A stretch of 64,000 bases of DNA from CAYURP01 sp964447175 (GTDB lineage Bacteria; Zixibacteria; MSB-5A5; SM23-73-2): positions 1 to 64,000 of the forward strand of contig CAYURP010000003.1 in assembly GCA_964447175.1 (NCBI GenBank). Reading direction: 5' to 3'. The translations under genes were made by a program, and so were the position numbers. The notes beneath the pieces are model-generated. The model saw nothing but the letters and a program-made list of their open reading frames with translations, was not told the DNA's origin and made no database searches. Positions 24,838-33,530 of this stretch are shown piece after piece (the stretch's first letter is position 1; each line of letters opens with the position of its first letter).

Positions 24838-27573
24838 GTGGCTTCTATTCAAAATAGCTTCATAAATAATCTTACAAGTCAGGAATTTCCAGATTCGCCT
24901 TACATCGAGGTAGCGTTTTTCAATGACAGTGTAGATACTGATTATTTCATGCTGACCAACCGCAGGTGTCTGTCTGAGGAAGACCAGAATGTAACCTCCT
25001 ATATCAATAAACAGGGTACATTCCTGATTATCGATCCATACAAGCATGATACTACCATCACAGGTTATCTTGAAACAATTCAGTCAATTCCTTTTACAAC
25101 TCATCTGGAGCCTGGCGAGGGGAAGCTTTTCAAGATGGTTCCCTATTCGGATTCCCTACACGGCTCAGGTGTTCCTATGAAATGGCAGGGTGGACTCATT
25201 GTCTCCGGTGACATTACAGTAAATTCCGGAAAAACATTAACCATCTATCGTCCAGCTGAGATAAGTTTCACCAAAAATTTTGACTGCGAAAAATCAGGAG
25301 TTGACACTAACCGGTGTGAGATTATAGTCAACGGTTCCCTGAGAATCGATCCCGGTGGTGGAGGTTTGGCTAAGCTCATCCCCACAGGCACCCCCGCATT
25401 AGCACCCTGGTACGGCATCAGAGTGGGTAATGATACATATCCCGATGCCAGAATTTTCTTAGACAATGTTGAGATCAAGACAGCTACCTTTCTTGGTGAA
25501 ACTCCAATTTGTAGAAGCNNNNNNNNNNATTGTGGCGTGGATTATCAAAGTTCAGCACCATCTGATACCATCAGAAACACTTTCTTTAACTTATGTCACA
25601 TCTACGGAATCAGGTGCAAAAACGACACCCTTACCATACACGATAATATATTCAAAGGCGTCAATTATGGTATCTATTGCGATAGTAACTCCAGAGCCAC
25701 AATCTGGGGCAATGAGTTCACCGAAACGGACTATGGGATATATGTGGATAATGCCTACCCTAACCTCGACAATGGGGGACTAAGCCACAATCATTTCTCC
25801 CGTCTAAGTTATGGAATATGGGTATATAACTCTGGCCATCGAAGTAATCCACTTACGATAGGATATCAAGATATGGGGGATGGTATAAATCAGAGTTACA
25901 TATCAAGTGTAGCTGACGATGACACATGTCATATCTATATTAATAACTGTAATCTGGTCGGTGATACAACAGAATGGCTACCTGCTGATACATATATTGG
26001 TGTATTTGGCACATCAAATTTTGATTCAAGTATAATCTTTATTACAAGTACTTGTATACATGGATATTATTATGCTGGAGTGCTTGTTGTAGATTCGGCT
26101 TGGTTAGATATGGGTAATAAAATTACAACGGGCCATAATTGCGTATTTACTTGTCATAAACCTTGCTGTGTTGAGGATGATACTTCTGATACTTGTGCGT
26201 GCGATGTTAGGGAATTCTATACTAATCCTAGGTGGCATCTAGCGAAGGAAAATTGGTGGGGGCAAGATGGCAGAAATCCATGTATAGATGGGAGAATACT
26301 GACCTATGATGCATTATCGAATGGACCCCACTCAATAACTAATTGTCCTGAGGACACCGGGTCTGGAGGAGGGTGTCCATTTTTATATGTCTGGGATGGA
26401 AAGGAATATATTGAGGATAACAACATTCTGGCTGAATCTGAGAATCTAATTAGGTCTAACCAGGATGTAGTTGACTATTATCTTCTGAAAAGGAAACCAG
26501 CTTATGAGAATGGACATTATGAATTGCAGATCCGGGAATTCGAAAGGGAGATATCCTATCTTGACAGAGTGGAACTTCTGATAGTGGATCATCCTAAAGA
26601 GACCAATATCGCTGTTTCACCCACAGGGGAAGTATTCACCTACGAGGAGATCATCAAGCCCAAGAGCTGTTTTGATGAACAGGGGAATGATCAGCTGGAG
26701 AAAATCAGTTCTGAGGATAAAAACTATTTTGAAAGCGATCGTCCTAGTTACCTGATTCTGGAATTGCCTTCAATTAAATATGAGGGGATATCTGCGCTAT
26801 TCTCAGGAGGTCCGCCTCCAATAAAAAAGGTAGGACATCCTTCAATAACCTATAATCATTTAAAGATTGAAATCTGGCAAGAAGGTGAATTCTGGGAAGA
26901 GATAGCAACCATCCCTCCCCGGGTGAATATCGATCTCTCCATGACTAACCTTTTTCCCTACATACTGTCTGAGAAAGAGGTGAAAATCAAATTGACCTGG
27001 AATGACAACTACAAAGCGGATCATATCGGATTCTACCTTTTGAAGGATCGCATAGAAAATGTCAAAAAGCTAAGTCTTTATGAAGCAGGTCACACAGAAT
27101 CCGGATCGGTTATATCACAACTTACCAGAGAGGATGGAAACCGGGCCGTTCTTAATCCGGGTCAGAAAATCAACTTGACTTTTGCATCAGAGCCAGAACC
27201 TGAGAATCTGGAAAGGGACTTTATCCTTGTTGCCAAAGGGCATTATATTACTGATAAGAATTCCGCCTCACAACATTACGATTCAGAAATTCCAGATGAA
27301 CTGAAGGTCTCCCAGAATTACCCCAATCCGTTTAATCCCACAACGGAGATTCGTTATGACCTGCCCCAAAATGCCTGGGTCAAGCTCACAATTTACAATG
27401 TCCTAGGACAGAAGGTAAAAGTCTTGGTTAACGAACATCAGGAGGCGGGTTACAAGGTAATTCACTGGGATGGCACAAACGATAAAGGAGAATATGTATC
27501 CACCGGCATCTACTTCTATACACTGCAGGTTGGCACACAGACTGAAACAAAAAAGATGTTGCTTTTACGATGA
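24838..27573 (+). CDS. Large secreted protein, 3' part: beta-helix and C-terminal sorting domain
   Basis: A 911-codon frame, open back to 24820, with no ribosome site at its nominal GTG. It therefore continues the gene at 23172 rather than standing alone. It contains a parallel beta-helix with repeats such as GIRCKNDTLTIHDNIFKG and GIYCDSNSRATIWGNEF, a Cys-rich insert (CHKPCCVEDDTSDTCACD), a beta-rich region and the terminal module QNYPNPFNPTTEIRYDLP...YNVLGQKVKVL...GIYFYTLQVGTQTETKK. The scaffold gap at 25519-25528 lies inside it, so four residues are unknown and its true length is uncertain. The full protein would be about 1,470 residues, secreted or surface-anchored. Confidence 0.75.
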   Translation: MASIQNSFINNLTSQEFPDSPYIEVAFFNDSVDTDYFMLTNRRCLSEEDQNVTSYINKQGTFLIIDPYKHDTTITGYLETIQSIPFTTHLEPGEGKLFKMVPYSDSLHGSGVPMKWQGGLIVSGDITVNSGKTLTIYRPAEISFTKNFDCEKSGVDTNRCEIIVNGSLRIDPGGGGLAKLIPTGTPALAPWYGIRVGNDTYPDARIFLDNVEIKTATFLGETPICRSXXXXCGVDYQSSAPSDTIRNTFFNLCHIYGIRCKNDTLTIHDNIFKGVNYGIYCDSNSRATIWGNEFTETDYGIYVDNAYPNLDNGGLSHNHFSRLSYGIWVYNSGHRSNPLTIGYQDMGDGINQSYISSVADDDTCHIYINNCNLVGDTTEWLPADTYIGVFGTSNFDSSIIFITSTCIHGYYYAGVLVVDSAWLDMGNKITTGHNCVFTCHKPCCVEDDTSDTCACDVREFYTNPRWHLAKENWWGQDGRNPCIDGRILTYDALSNGPHSITNCPEDTGSGGGCPFLYVWDGKEYIEDNNILAESENLIRSNQDVVDYYLLKRKPAYENGHYELQIREFEREISYLDRVELLIVDHPKETNIAVSPTGEVFTYEEIIKPKSCFDEQGNDQLEKISSEDKNYFESDRPSYLILELPSIKYEGISALFSGGPPPIKKVGHPSITYNHLKIEIWQEGEFWEEIATIPPRVNIDLSMTNLFPYILSEKEVKIKLTWNDNYKADHIGFYLLKDRIENVKKLSLYEAGHTESGSVISQLTREDGNRAVLNPGQKINLTFASEPEPENLERDFILVAKGHYITDKNSASQHYDSEIPDELKVSQNYPNPFNPTTEIRYDLPQNAWVKLTIYNVLGQKVKVLVNEHQEAGYKVIHWDGTNDKGEYVSTGIYFYTLQVGTQTETKKMLLLR
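25519..25528. other. Assembly gap (10 N) inside a coding region
   Basis: Ten Ns, probably a placeholder rather than a measured length. Frame is kept by chance or by design across it. It lies in the beta-helix gene and shows the window is a scaffold. Confidence 0.95.
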
Positions 27574-27603
27574 TTCTTGGCATTAAAGAAAGGAGAAGAA
27601 AAA

Positions 27604-28152
27604 ATGCTTAAGAAACAATTTTTCGCATCGACTTTGATCGCAGTTCTGGGGATTGCCATTTTATTGATAGGCTTTGCTCAGGCAAATGAGGTTACCATCA
27701 AGGTAACAAACGTAGCACTGGTGAAACCCGATAACCTGAGCTTTCCCAACAAGGTTCTTTTGAAGTTCGATCTGCCTTCAGTTCTTGAGGGAAGCAGAAT
27801 CGACTACGCTAAGCTGCGCTTCAAATCGGAATTTGACTCAACTTTGAAATATATGGGAATTATGGTTCATCCGGTGACTTCAGACTGGACTGCAAACAGT
27901 ATTCTTTCTGATCAGGACGTGACCTATAATAGAGCCAAGCTCTCATTTATGGCTGTGAAACAGGAAGCTCTTGAAGCTGAGCTGGATATCACCAGGATGG
28001 TCAAAGCCTGGGTAAAAGGATCGCTGCCCAATAAAGGGATAATCCTCAGTTCCATGGATAAGCCTGACGAGGCTTTTAACATAACTCCGTTAAATCCTAA
28101 TATGAAAGCTGAAGTTCAGATATTTTATACCGGACCTGAAGTGAAAAAATAG
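27604..28152 (+). CDS. DNRLRE/CBM96-like secreted beta-sandwich protein
   Basis: A 182-residue protein with a signal peptide (MLKKQFFASTLIAVLGIAILLIGFAQA). It then has one domain of the DNRLRE type: VLLKFDLPSV...IDYAKLRFKSEFDSTL, then TSDWTANSILSDQDVTYN and ELDITRMVKAWVKGSLPNKGIIL. This is the usual 'long-Phe-Asp strand, W...vTW..., diTe.Vq.W..g' layout of carbohydrate-binding or structural modules. I chose ATG 27604 because GGAG lies 8 nt upstream; a TTG nine codons earlier has none. It starts 30 bp after the large secreted protein and may be co-transcribed with it. The ligand is unknown. Confidence 0.65.
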   Translation: MLKKQFFASTLIAVLGIAILLIGFAQANEVTIKVTNVALVKPDNLSFPNKVLLKFDLPSVLEGSRIDYAKLRFKSEFDSTLKYMGIMVHPVTSDWTANSILSDQDVTYNRAKLSFMAVKQEALEAELDITRMVKAWVKGSLPNKGIILSSMDKPDEAFNITPLNPNMKAEVQIFYTGPEVKK

Positions 28153-28263
28153 TGGCTTTTCTTAGCTCTTTCAGCTTTCTGGATTTAATGAACTACAGGG
28201 ATTCAGAACTTTTATTTATCGTAAGGTATTCTGGTATGGATTAAACAGTTAGTCTGATTACAA

Positions 28264-29193
28264 TTATTGATCACAAGGGGCTGTTCCGCTTCTGAAAAGG
28301 TAATTTATCAGGTAGACCACGTCGTTAATAATCACCTCTTCATCACAATTGACATCTCCAGATTCCAAAGGATCAGGCTCTGGTCCATCCTTGAGTATAT
28401 AATTCAACAAATATACCACATCGGAGATGGTTATCTCCCTGTCCCTGTTACAGTCACCAACGATCCATTCCGGTCCAGTGGCGAAAACCCATATGGGTCC
28501 GACCCTTGAGGTATCGTGGTTATCCCAGGCTACAATTTGCCAGTAGTAAATCGTATCGTACATCATTGCTCCTGGATCATAACTGGTGCTGGGATGGTTA
28601 GCGCTGACCAGAGGGGGAATGGAATCTGTTCCAAAGTAGACATCATAGGTAACTGTATCATTAACATCTGGATCTCCGCCAGTCCAGCTAAGATCGTTAT
28701 CAATCCAAACTTTTGTAACTCCATTTTCAGGTACCGGGTTTTGGGGTAGGTAAGGTGGTGAATTAACCCATGTCATTGCCCCTGCCTGGTCAACATAATA
28801 GGCTTTAAAGTAACCATAATTCGGAGGATATGAGTAAGCCGGGTGCCATTCGGGGTTGAAAACCGCTGCAATAACCATAACATTATCTTTAGTTATGCTG
28901 CCAAAATCATTACCATACCCATCCGTATGTTCATTCCCGTTCCAGGTTGTGGACCACTGCCACCCAGATCCAGCATTCAGCATAATAATCTGATTAAATG
29001 CATAGTCCAGGAAAGTAAAATTGTATGGATTTCCCTGAGTATCATTCCAGCCCATGGTGGATGTGATCTCCGTTACAAATACCCGCAAACGCCCCTGATA
29101 AAAACTGGTGTCATTATTTTGAACCAGGACGTCAATGCTCATAGTTGCATCTCCCAACCAGGCAGCAAAAGCACTGACATCCAGGTCAACCAC
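28264..29193 (-). CDS. Dockerin-repeat protein, 5'-truncated (Omp28-like relative)
   Basis: A 309-codon frame. The N-terminal part (VDLDVSAFAAWLGDATMSIDVLVQNND...) is the beta domain that follows the thioredoxin fold in Omp28-type secreted proteins. An FN3-like segment (YPPYLPQNPVPENG...) is next, and a pair of dockerin-type calcium loops ends it: GDCNRDREITISDVVYLLNYIL and GDVNCDEEVIINDVVYLINYLF. This repeat style is common in Zixibacteria-type genomes. The nominal GTG start has no ribosome site. The same frame continues upstream past one in-frame TGA (29206-29208) into the remnant at 29209-29382, so the gene is decayed or recoded. Confidence 0.7.
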   Translation of the reverse strand: MVDLDVSAFAAWLGDATMSIDVLVQNNDTSFYQGRLRVFVTEITSTMGWNDTQGNPYNFTFLDYAFNQIIMLNAGSGWQWSTTWNGNEHTDGYGNDFGSITKDNVMVIAAVFNPEWHPAYSYPPNYGYFKAYYVDQAGAMTWVNSPPYLPQNPVPENGVTKVWIDNDLSWTGGDPDVNDTVTYDVYFGTDSIPPLVSANHPSTSYDPGAMMYDTIYYWQIVAWDNHDTSRVGPIWVFATGPEWIVGDCNRDREITISDVVYLLNYILKDGPEPDPLESGDVNCDEEVIINDVVYLINYLFRSGTAPCDQ

Positions 29194-29205
29194 GGAGCGG
29201 ATGCT

Positions 29206-29382
29206 TCAGCTATCAATGCTTGTCATGTATTTCACCTCATCGCTGGGTGCGCTTCCCGAGCCAATGTCCACTCTGAAGCCTCCATCAAAATAAACAGTGG
29301 GATAATCCATGTGGGAATAATCATTCAATAGCCTGTTGGTAGCATTAACGTTCATATCAATTATACAGAAAACTAAAAAATC
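29206..29382 (-). pseudogene. Upstream remnant of the dockerin protein, separated by TGA
   Basis: In the same frame as the dockerin gene, upstream of its TGA codon, translation gives DMNVNATNRLLNDYSHMDYPTVYFDGGFRVDIGSG in pieces, ending KYMTSIDS-stop. The DYPTVYFDGG motif is the cis-proline segment of a thioredoxin-like fold and belongs to the same protein family. Further upstream the frame closes (TGA at 29383-29385), so the CxxC-bearing N-terminus and the signal peptide are missing. Confidence 0.6.
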
Positions 29383-29514
29383 TCAGAATAGTAGTTATAC
29401 ATCACATTTACTAAGATTGTTTTCTAACCTGGTTTTTCTAACGTTTTTATAGTTGACAAATGCAAAAGAATGATTTTAATAGGAAAAGCTTTGTCATAAT
29501 TTAGATATATAATT

Positions 29515-30729
29515 ATGAACATTTTATTCCTACCCAAGCTTCTCCCCAGAAAAGACGTGATCGGCGGTCCCATACTGATTCATCATAGAATTAAGAATTT
29601 ATCCAAATTAGGACATAAAATCTTTCTCATTGCACCGGCATATGATGAGAAAGACAGAAAAGATCAGAGCCTCTCCCCTTTTTGCGAAAAGATATTGCTG
29701 GTCGATTCTCAAAGAATTAGAACCAAAGAGGAGATGGATAGACTCTACCAGAAACACAAAAGAGCCCGATTTTTCCTTAAAGGGGATGGTGGATACTTAG
29801 AAGAGATTGAGAGGAATTTGAACCTATGGTTAAAAGAGTATAAAATCGACGTGGTTTTAGCAGAATACGCTGTAATGGGGCAATATTTTTTGGACAATCC
29901 CGGAATTCCAGAACACACACTCACCGTAATATCAGTTCACGAATGCTATACCCAAGCTGCTAAAATAAGAATGGAAAAGGGTGAAAAGTTAATAGATTTC
30001 AATTTAAAAGAACTGGAATCCTATGAATTCGCAATGTATGATAAAGCAAACCTCTTGTTAAGCTTGACCAAAGAGGATAAAGATATTCTATTAAGTTATG
30101 ACCAAGATTTAGAGAGAAAAATTAAAGTCGTTCCCCACGGTGTGGATACTGAATTCTATCACCCGCCTGAGAAAAGGGATCCCCAGAGCAAACGAATACT
30201 CTATTTAGGCAATTATCAGCATTATCCCAACGTAAATGCAGTCCATAATTTTATGAAATTCTGCTGGGAAAAGGTTAAAAAAGAAGTTCCAGATGCTGAA
30301 TTCTGGGCTGTGGGATTCAATCCTCCTCCAGAGATCACAAAATACAGAAGCGAAAAGGTGATCGTTCAGCAAGGCGGTGAGGACGTGCGAAAATTCTACT
30401 GGTCATCAGATATTTTTGTAGCGCCCATAGAGCTGGGCGGAGGTTTCAGGGGAAAGCTTCTGGAGGCGATGTCCACCGGCCTTCCGGTCGTGTCCACCAC
30501 ATTGGGGGTGGCTGGCATTAATCCGGTAATTGGAGAAGAAATGCTGGTAGCTGACAATTATGATGAATTTGCAGAATTGACCATAAAATTGCTCAAGGAT
30601 AAAAAATTTAGAGATAAGATTGGTAAAAACGCATTGAAATTAGCCCAGCGCTTTGATCATAAAATAGCAGCCAAAAAATTGAAGCGGGTTCTGGAAGATT
30701 CTTTTAAAGAAAAATCCAGCTATACTTGA
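29515..30729 (+). CDS. GT4-family glycosyltransferase
   Basis: A 404-residue GT-B-fold enzyme. The C-terminal half carries the sugar-nucleotide site: ILYLGNYQHYPNVNAV, then VIVQQGGEDVRKFYWSSDIFVAPIELGGGFRGKLLEAMSTGLPVVSTTLGVAGI, with the ExxxxxxxE-type Glu in KLLEAMSTG. These enzymes transfer sugars from nucleotide donors to glycans or lipids, with no sign of a membrane anchor here. The ATG at 29515 has no Shine-Dalgarno nearby. TTGACA at 29453-29458 lies about 60 bp upstream, but the -10 is poor. No polysaccharide cluster surrounds it; acceptor and product are unknown. Confidence 0.85.
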   Translation: MNILFLPKLLPRKDVIGGPILIHHRIKNLSKLGHKIFLIAPAYDEKDRKDQSLSPFCEKILLVDSQRIRTKEEMDRLYQKHKRARFFLKGDGGYLEEIERNLNLWLKEYKIDVVLAEYAVMGQYFLDNPGIPEHTLTVISVHECYTQAAKIRMEKGEKLIDFNLKELESYEFAMYDKANLLLSLTKEDKDILLSYDQDLERKIKVVPHGVDTEFYHPPEKRDPQSKRILYLGNYQHYPNVNAVHNFMKFCWEKVKKEVPDAEFWAVGFNPPPEITKYRSEKVIVQQGGEDVRKFYWSSDIFVAPIELGGGFRGKLLEAMSTGLPVVSTTLGVAGINPVIGEEMLVADNYDEFAELTIKLLKDKKFRDKIGKNALKLAQRFDHKIAAKKLKRVLEDSFKEKSSYT

Positions 30730-30737
30730 AATATTTT

Positions 30738-31976
30738 TTATTTAATCTTGTCCTGTTCTATCCTAAAAATCTCTTTATGAGTATTTCTATCTATCAAAAT
30801 GTATGATAATAATTTTCCACCATATTGAAAGGTTTCAGCCACACCTTCAGCTACTCGTTGATCTAAGATAGTTCCTTTCTCAGAATCGATATCGAAATAA
30901 AAAGTCTGAATTTCAGGTGTAATACCTTCGTCTGTGTAATAAGAAACTATACCAGGGGTTAGGTATACTACATTATGTTTGATCTTAAGTCCATGGATAT
31001 CACTCGGAACATCCTTAATTACAGTCTCTATCCGGCTATCCCATATTTGCTTACCTTTGTTAAAGTTGTCAAGAATCTCTAATTTCTTACCATCACTGGT
31101 TTTCAATTTTTTAGTATATAGTACCACAAACTTTCCATTATCAGAAATAGAAGAGGCAAGAATTACTGTAGGAACCTTTTTCATCCAGAGTATTTTCCCT
31201 TCATTGTCTACAGAGAGTATATCATGAATATCTCTCATAATTAAATATTTTCCATTCGAGGATGTTGAGAATTCAGGAATGCCCATAGTTAATTCAGAAA
31301 ACTCCTCTTTATGAATATTCCAAATCACTTCTCCATTTAAAGCATTCAACATTAAACATCCCTGGTAATCCATATAGATTAATTCACTATCTGAAAGAGC
31401 GTGAACAAACCACACCTTAAGTCCTGGTGTTTTCCTTATCCATAAAAATTTACCATTTGAATCATAAACCTTGAGCTGGTTATATATATCAGGATTGTCT
31501 GATGTATAATAGTATTCAGCAGATGGAGAAGGATCAAGCCATGATTCCAATTTCATATTTATGATCTCCTCTCCCTTGCTGTTGATCACTCTTGTATAAG
31601 GCATCCCATCCTTTATGCCCCTTATCCATAACTTTGGATCATCCTCTCCAATTATGTCATAGTACAAGCAAGACTTATCGTGACAGTCTATTGACCACTC
31701 GATTGAATCTTTGAAATTGAAAAATTCAATCTTCCTTTTATCACCATCCCCTATCATTATAGCTAAAGCATTGGAAGTGGCTCTGAAATTCACCATTTCA
31801 CCTTGTATTTCCTCTGACCAGGTGATCTTTGAATTGGGGAATGCCTTTTTGATCAACTCCTGTGCATTTGCTAATTCAGGAATATCTTTTTGAGCATAGC
31901 TCACCATAATTAGAATTGCAAAAGATGATATAAAAATCATTAAAAGACCGATAAGAAAGAAAACTCGGCTTTTCAT
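30738..31976 (-). CDS. Membrane-anchored or exported beta-propeller paralogue A
   Basis: A 412-residue protein with an N-terminal signal or anchor (MKSRVFFLIGLLMIFISSFAILIMVSYAQ). Repeated strands of the form 'LKVYDSNGKFLWIRK', 'CLMLNALNGEVIWNIHK' and 'ILSVDNEGKILWMKK' mark a PQQ/WD-like beta-propeller. The start at 31976 has GGAGGG at 7-8 nt; a frame start five codons earlier is less likely. It is closely related to the gene at 32083-33327: the first 60 residues and each propeller strand match, and the DNA is similar in the 5' region. The function is unknown. Propellers of this kind often bind ligands or scaffold proteins at the cell surface. Confidence 0.6.
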   Translation of the reverse strand: MKSRVFFLIGLLMIFISSFAILIMVSYAQKDIPELANAQELIKKAFPNSKITWSEEIQGEMVNFRATSNALAIMIGDGDKRKIEFFNFKDSIEWSIDCHDKSCLYYDIIGEDDPKLWIRGIKDGMPYTRVINSKGEEIINMKLESWLDPSPSAEYYYTSDNPDIYNQLKVYDSNGKFLWIRKTPGLKVWFVHALSDSELIYMDYQGCLMLNALNGEVIWNIHKEEFSELTMGIPEFSTSSNGKYLIMRDIHDILSVDNEGKILWMKKVPTVILASSISDNGKFVVLYTKKLKTSDGKKLEILDNFNKGKQIWDSRIETVIKDVPSDIHGLKIKHNVVYLTPGIVSYYTDEGITPEIQTFYFDIDSEKGTILDQRVAEGVAETFQYGGKLLSYILIDRNTHKEIFRIEQDKIK

Positions 31977-32082
31977 AATAAAACCCTCCACACCAGTTTC
32001 ACATTTGCTTTAGCCAATACTAATGAAAGTTTGCTGTACCTGCTATAGCAGATGTACCATTAGATACTGGCTATACTCCGTC

Positions 32083-33327
32083 TCATTTTACTAAAACCTC
32101 GGAGATTTCATAAATCTCTTTCTCAGCAGTGTCATTCAGTAAGAAAAAATATGCTGTTTTCTGATCACTCTCTACGAATTCAGCAACGCCCGGTAAGAGG
32201 AATTCATTTATTAGTTTTCCTGTACTAGTATCTATTTGATAACAGAAAGTATGCATATCAGACATTATCTCTGTTAGTGCATGATATGGAACAATACCTG
32301 GAATCACACTCACCATATCCTTTACAACTGCCAAACCTCCTATACTATTCGTCCAATCTACCTTCTCCGTTTCAACAGATACTCTCCATAATATCTTCCC
32401 TTGGTGTAAATTATCCATTAAACACAATTCTTTTCTCGGACTCTTCATTTTCTTCCCGGAATATACGGACACATACCTACCATCATCAGAAATTGCAGCA
32501 CTAAACACTGTTAGTGGAAAACCTATCTGCCAAAGTATCTCTCCTTCTTTGCTAAAAGACACCAAGCCATCTCCATTGAAAAGAACGAAATATTTATTAT
32601 TTGATGATGAGATGATATGTAAGAATTTGTAAAAGGATAGTGTACGCCTATATTGATTCCTTGGAATTTTCCAGATCTCTTCCCCGGAAAAAGAATTTAA
32701 TAAATAACAGCCAGTATTGTCTTCATAAATCAGTTCACTATCGGAAAGTGCTTGAGAAAACCAATCGCCACCCTGATATTCTTCCCTTTCCCATAAGAAT
32801 GTTCCTCTTGAGTCATATACTTTCAATATATTATATGAATCTTGATTGTCCACAGTATGATAATATCTACCTGTCGGTGAGGACAGAAGCCATGATGTCA
32901 AGGTTAAATCAAAAATCTCTTCTCCTTTGGTATCAATTACCTTTGTTTTCGACATCCCGTGTTCGAAACCTCTTATAAGCAACTTGGGTTCATCCCCTTC
33001 AACCATATCGTATTGACGGCAGGATCTATTATCACATTCCATTGACCACTCGGTTGTGTCTTTGAAATTGATGAATCTTATATTCCTTTGATCACCATTC
33101 ACTATCAATATTGCTAAAGCAGTGGGATTGGCTCTGTAATTCAACATCTCACCTTCTATTTGCTTTGACCAGGTGATCTTCGAATTGGGGAATGCCTTTT
33201 TTATTAACTCCTGGGCATTAGCCAATTCAGGAACATCTGTTTGAGCATAACTCACCAGAATCAGAATGACAAAAGATAATATAAAAACCATTGAAAGACC
33301 GATAAGAAATGAAACTCGGTTTTTCAT
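32083..33327 (-). CDS. Membrane-anchored or exported beta-propeller paralogue B
   Basis: A 414-residue tandem duplicate of the downstream gene, sharing the ANAQELIKKAFPNSKITWS motif and the signal segment. It has the same propeller strands (LKVYDSRGTFLWEREE, CYLLNSFSGEEIWKIPR, LVSFSKEGEILWQIGF). Three Cys residues in the SMECDNRSCRQYD region match the 'DCHDKSCLYYD' of the sister protein and may form a disulfide. A promoter lies at 33408-33436. Downstream divergence is larger than at the N-terminus, which fits duplication followed by change of binding surface. The function is unknown. Confidence 0.6.
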   Translation of the reverse strand: MKNRVSFLIGLSMVFILSFVILILVSYAQTDVPELANAQELIKKAFPNSKITWSKQIEGEMLNYRANPTALAILIVNGDQRNIRFINFKDTTEWSMECDNRSCRQYDMVEGDEPKLLIRGFEHGMSKTKVIDTKGEEIFDLTLTSWLLSSPTGRYYHTVDNQDSYNILKVYDSRGTFLWEREEYQGGDWFSQALSDSELIYEDNTGCYLLNSFSGEEIWKIPRNQYRRTLSFYKFLHIISSSNNKYFVLFNGDGLVSFSKEGEILWQIGFPLTVFSAAISDDGRYVSVYSGKKMKSPRKELCLMDNLHQGKILWRVSVETEKVDWTNSIGGLAVVKDMVSVIPGIVPYHALTEIMSDMHTFCYQIDTSTGKLINEFLLPGVAEFVESDQKTAYFFLLNDTAEKEIYEISEVLVK

Positions 33328-33407
33328 AATCTAACCCTCCGCACCTGCTTCACATTGCTTAAAAGAAGCCTTCTAATACCTTAATTTAGAAAGCTTTTCT
33401 CTTATTT

Positions 33408-33436
33408 AATTTAATATCAATATTTTTATTTGTCAA
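33408..33436 (-). promoter_or_regulatory. Promoter of the propeller gene pair
   Basis: Minus strand TTGACA (33431-33436), 17 bp, TAAATT (33408-33413), giving a leader of about 75 nt before the ATG at 33327. Confidence 0.55.
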
Positions 33437-33530
33437 GTAAGATTTACATATTTAACCAGATTCTCGAGAGAAGCTTTTCAGAATAGTGTCAATTTCCTCT
33501 TAGGAATTTTTATACATACTCTTTAAAAAT

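Noticed and set aside
25519..25528. A real Cys-rich junction across the N run
   Set aside because: The run is a placeholder, so neither the residue identity nor the distance can be trusted.
29206..29208. A firm selenocysteine codon
   Set aside because: No SECIS-type hairpin was recognised after the TGA and the gene is also truncated at its 5' end, so decay is the more likely explanation.
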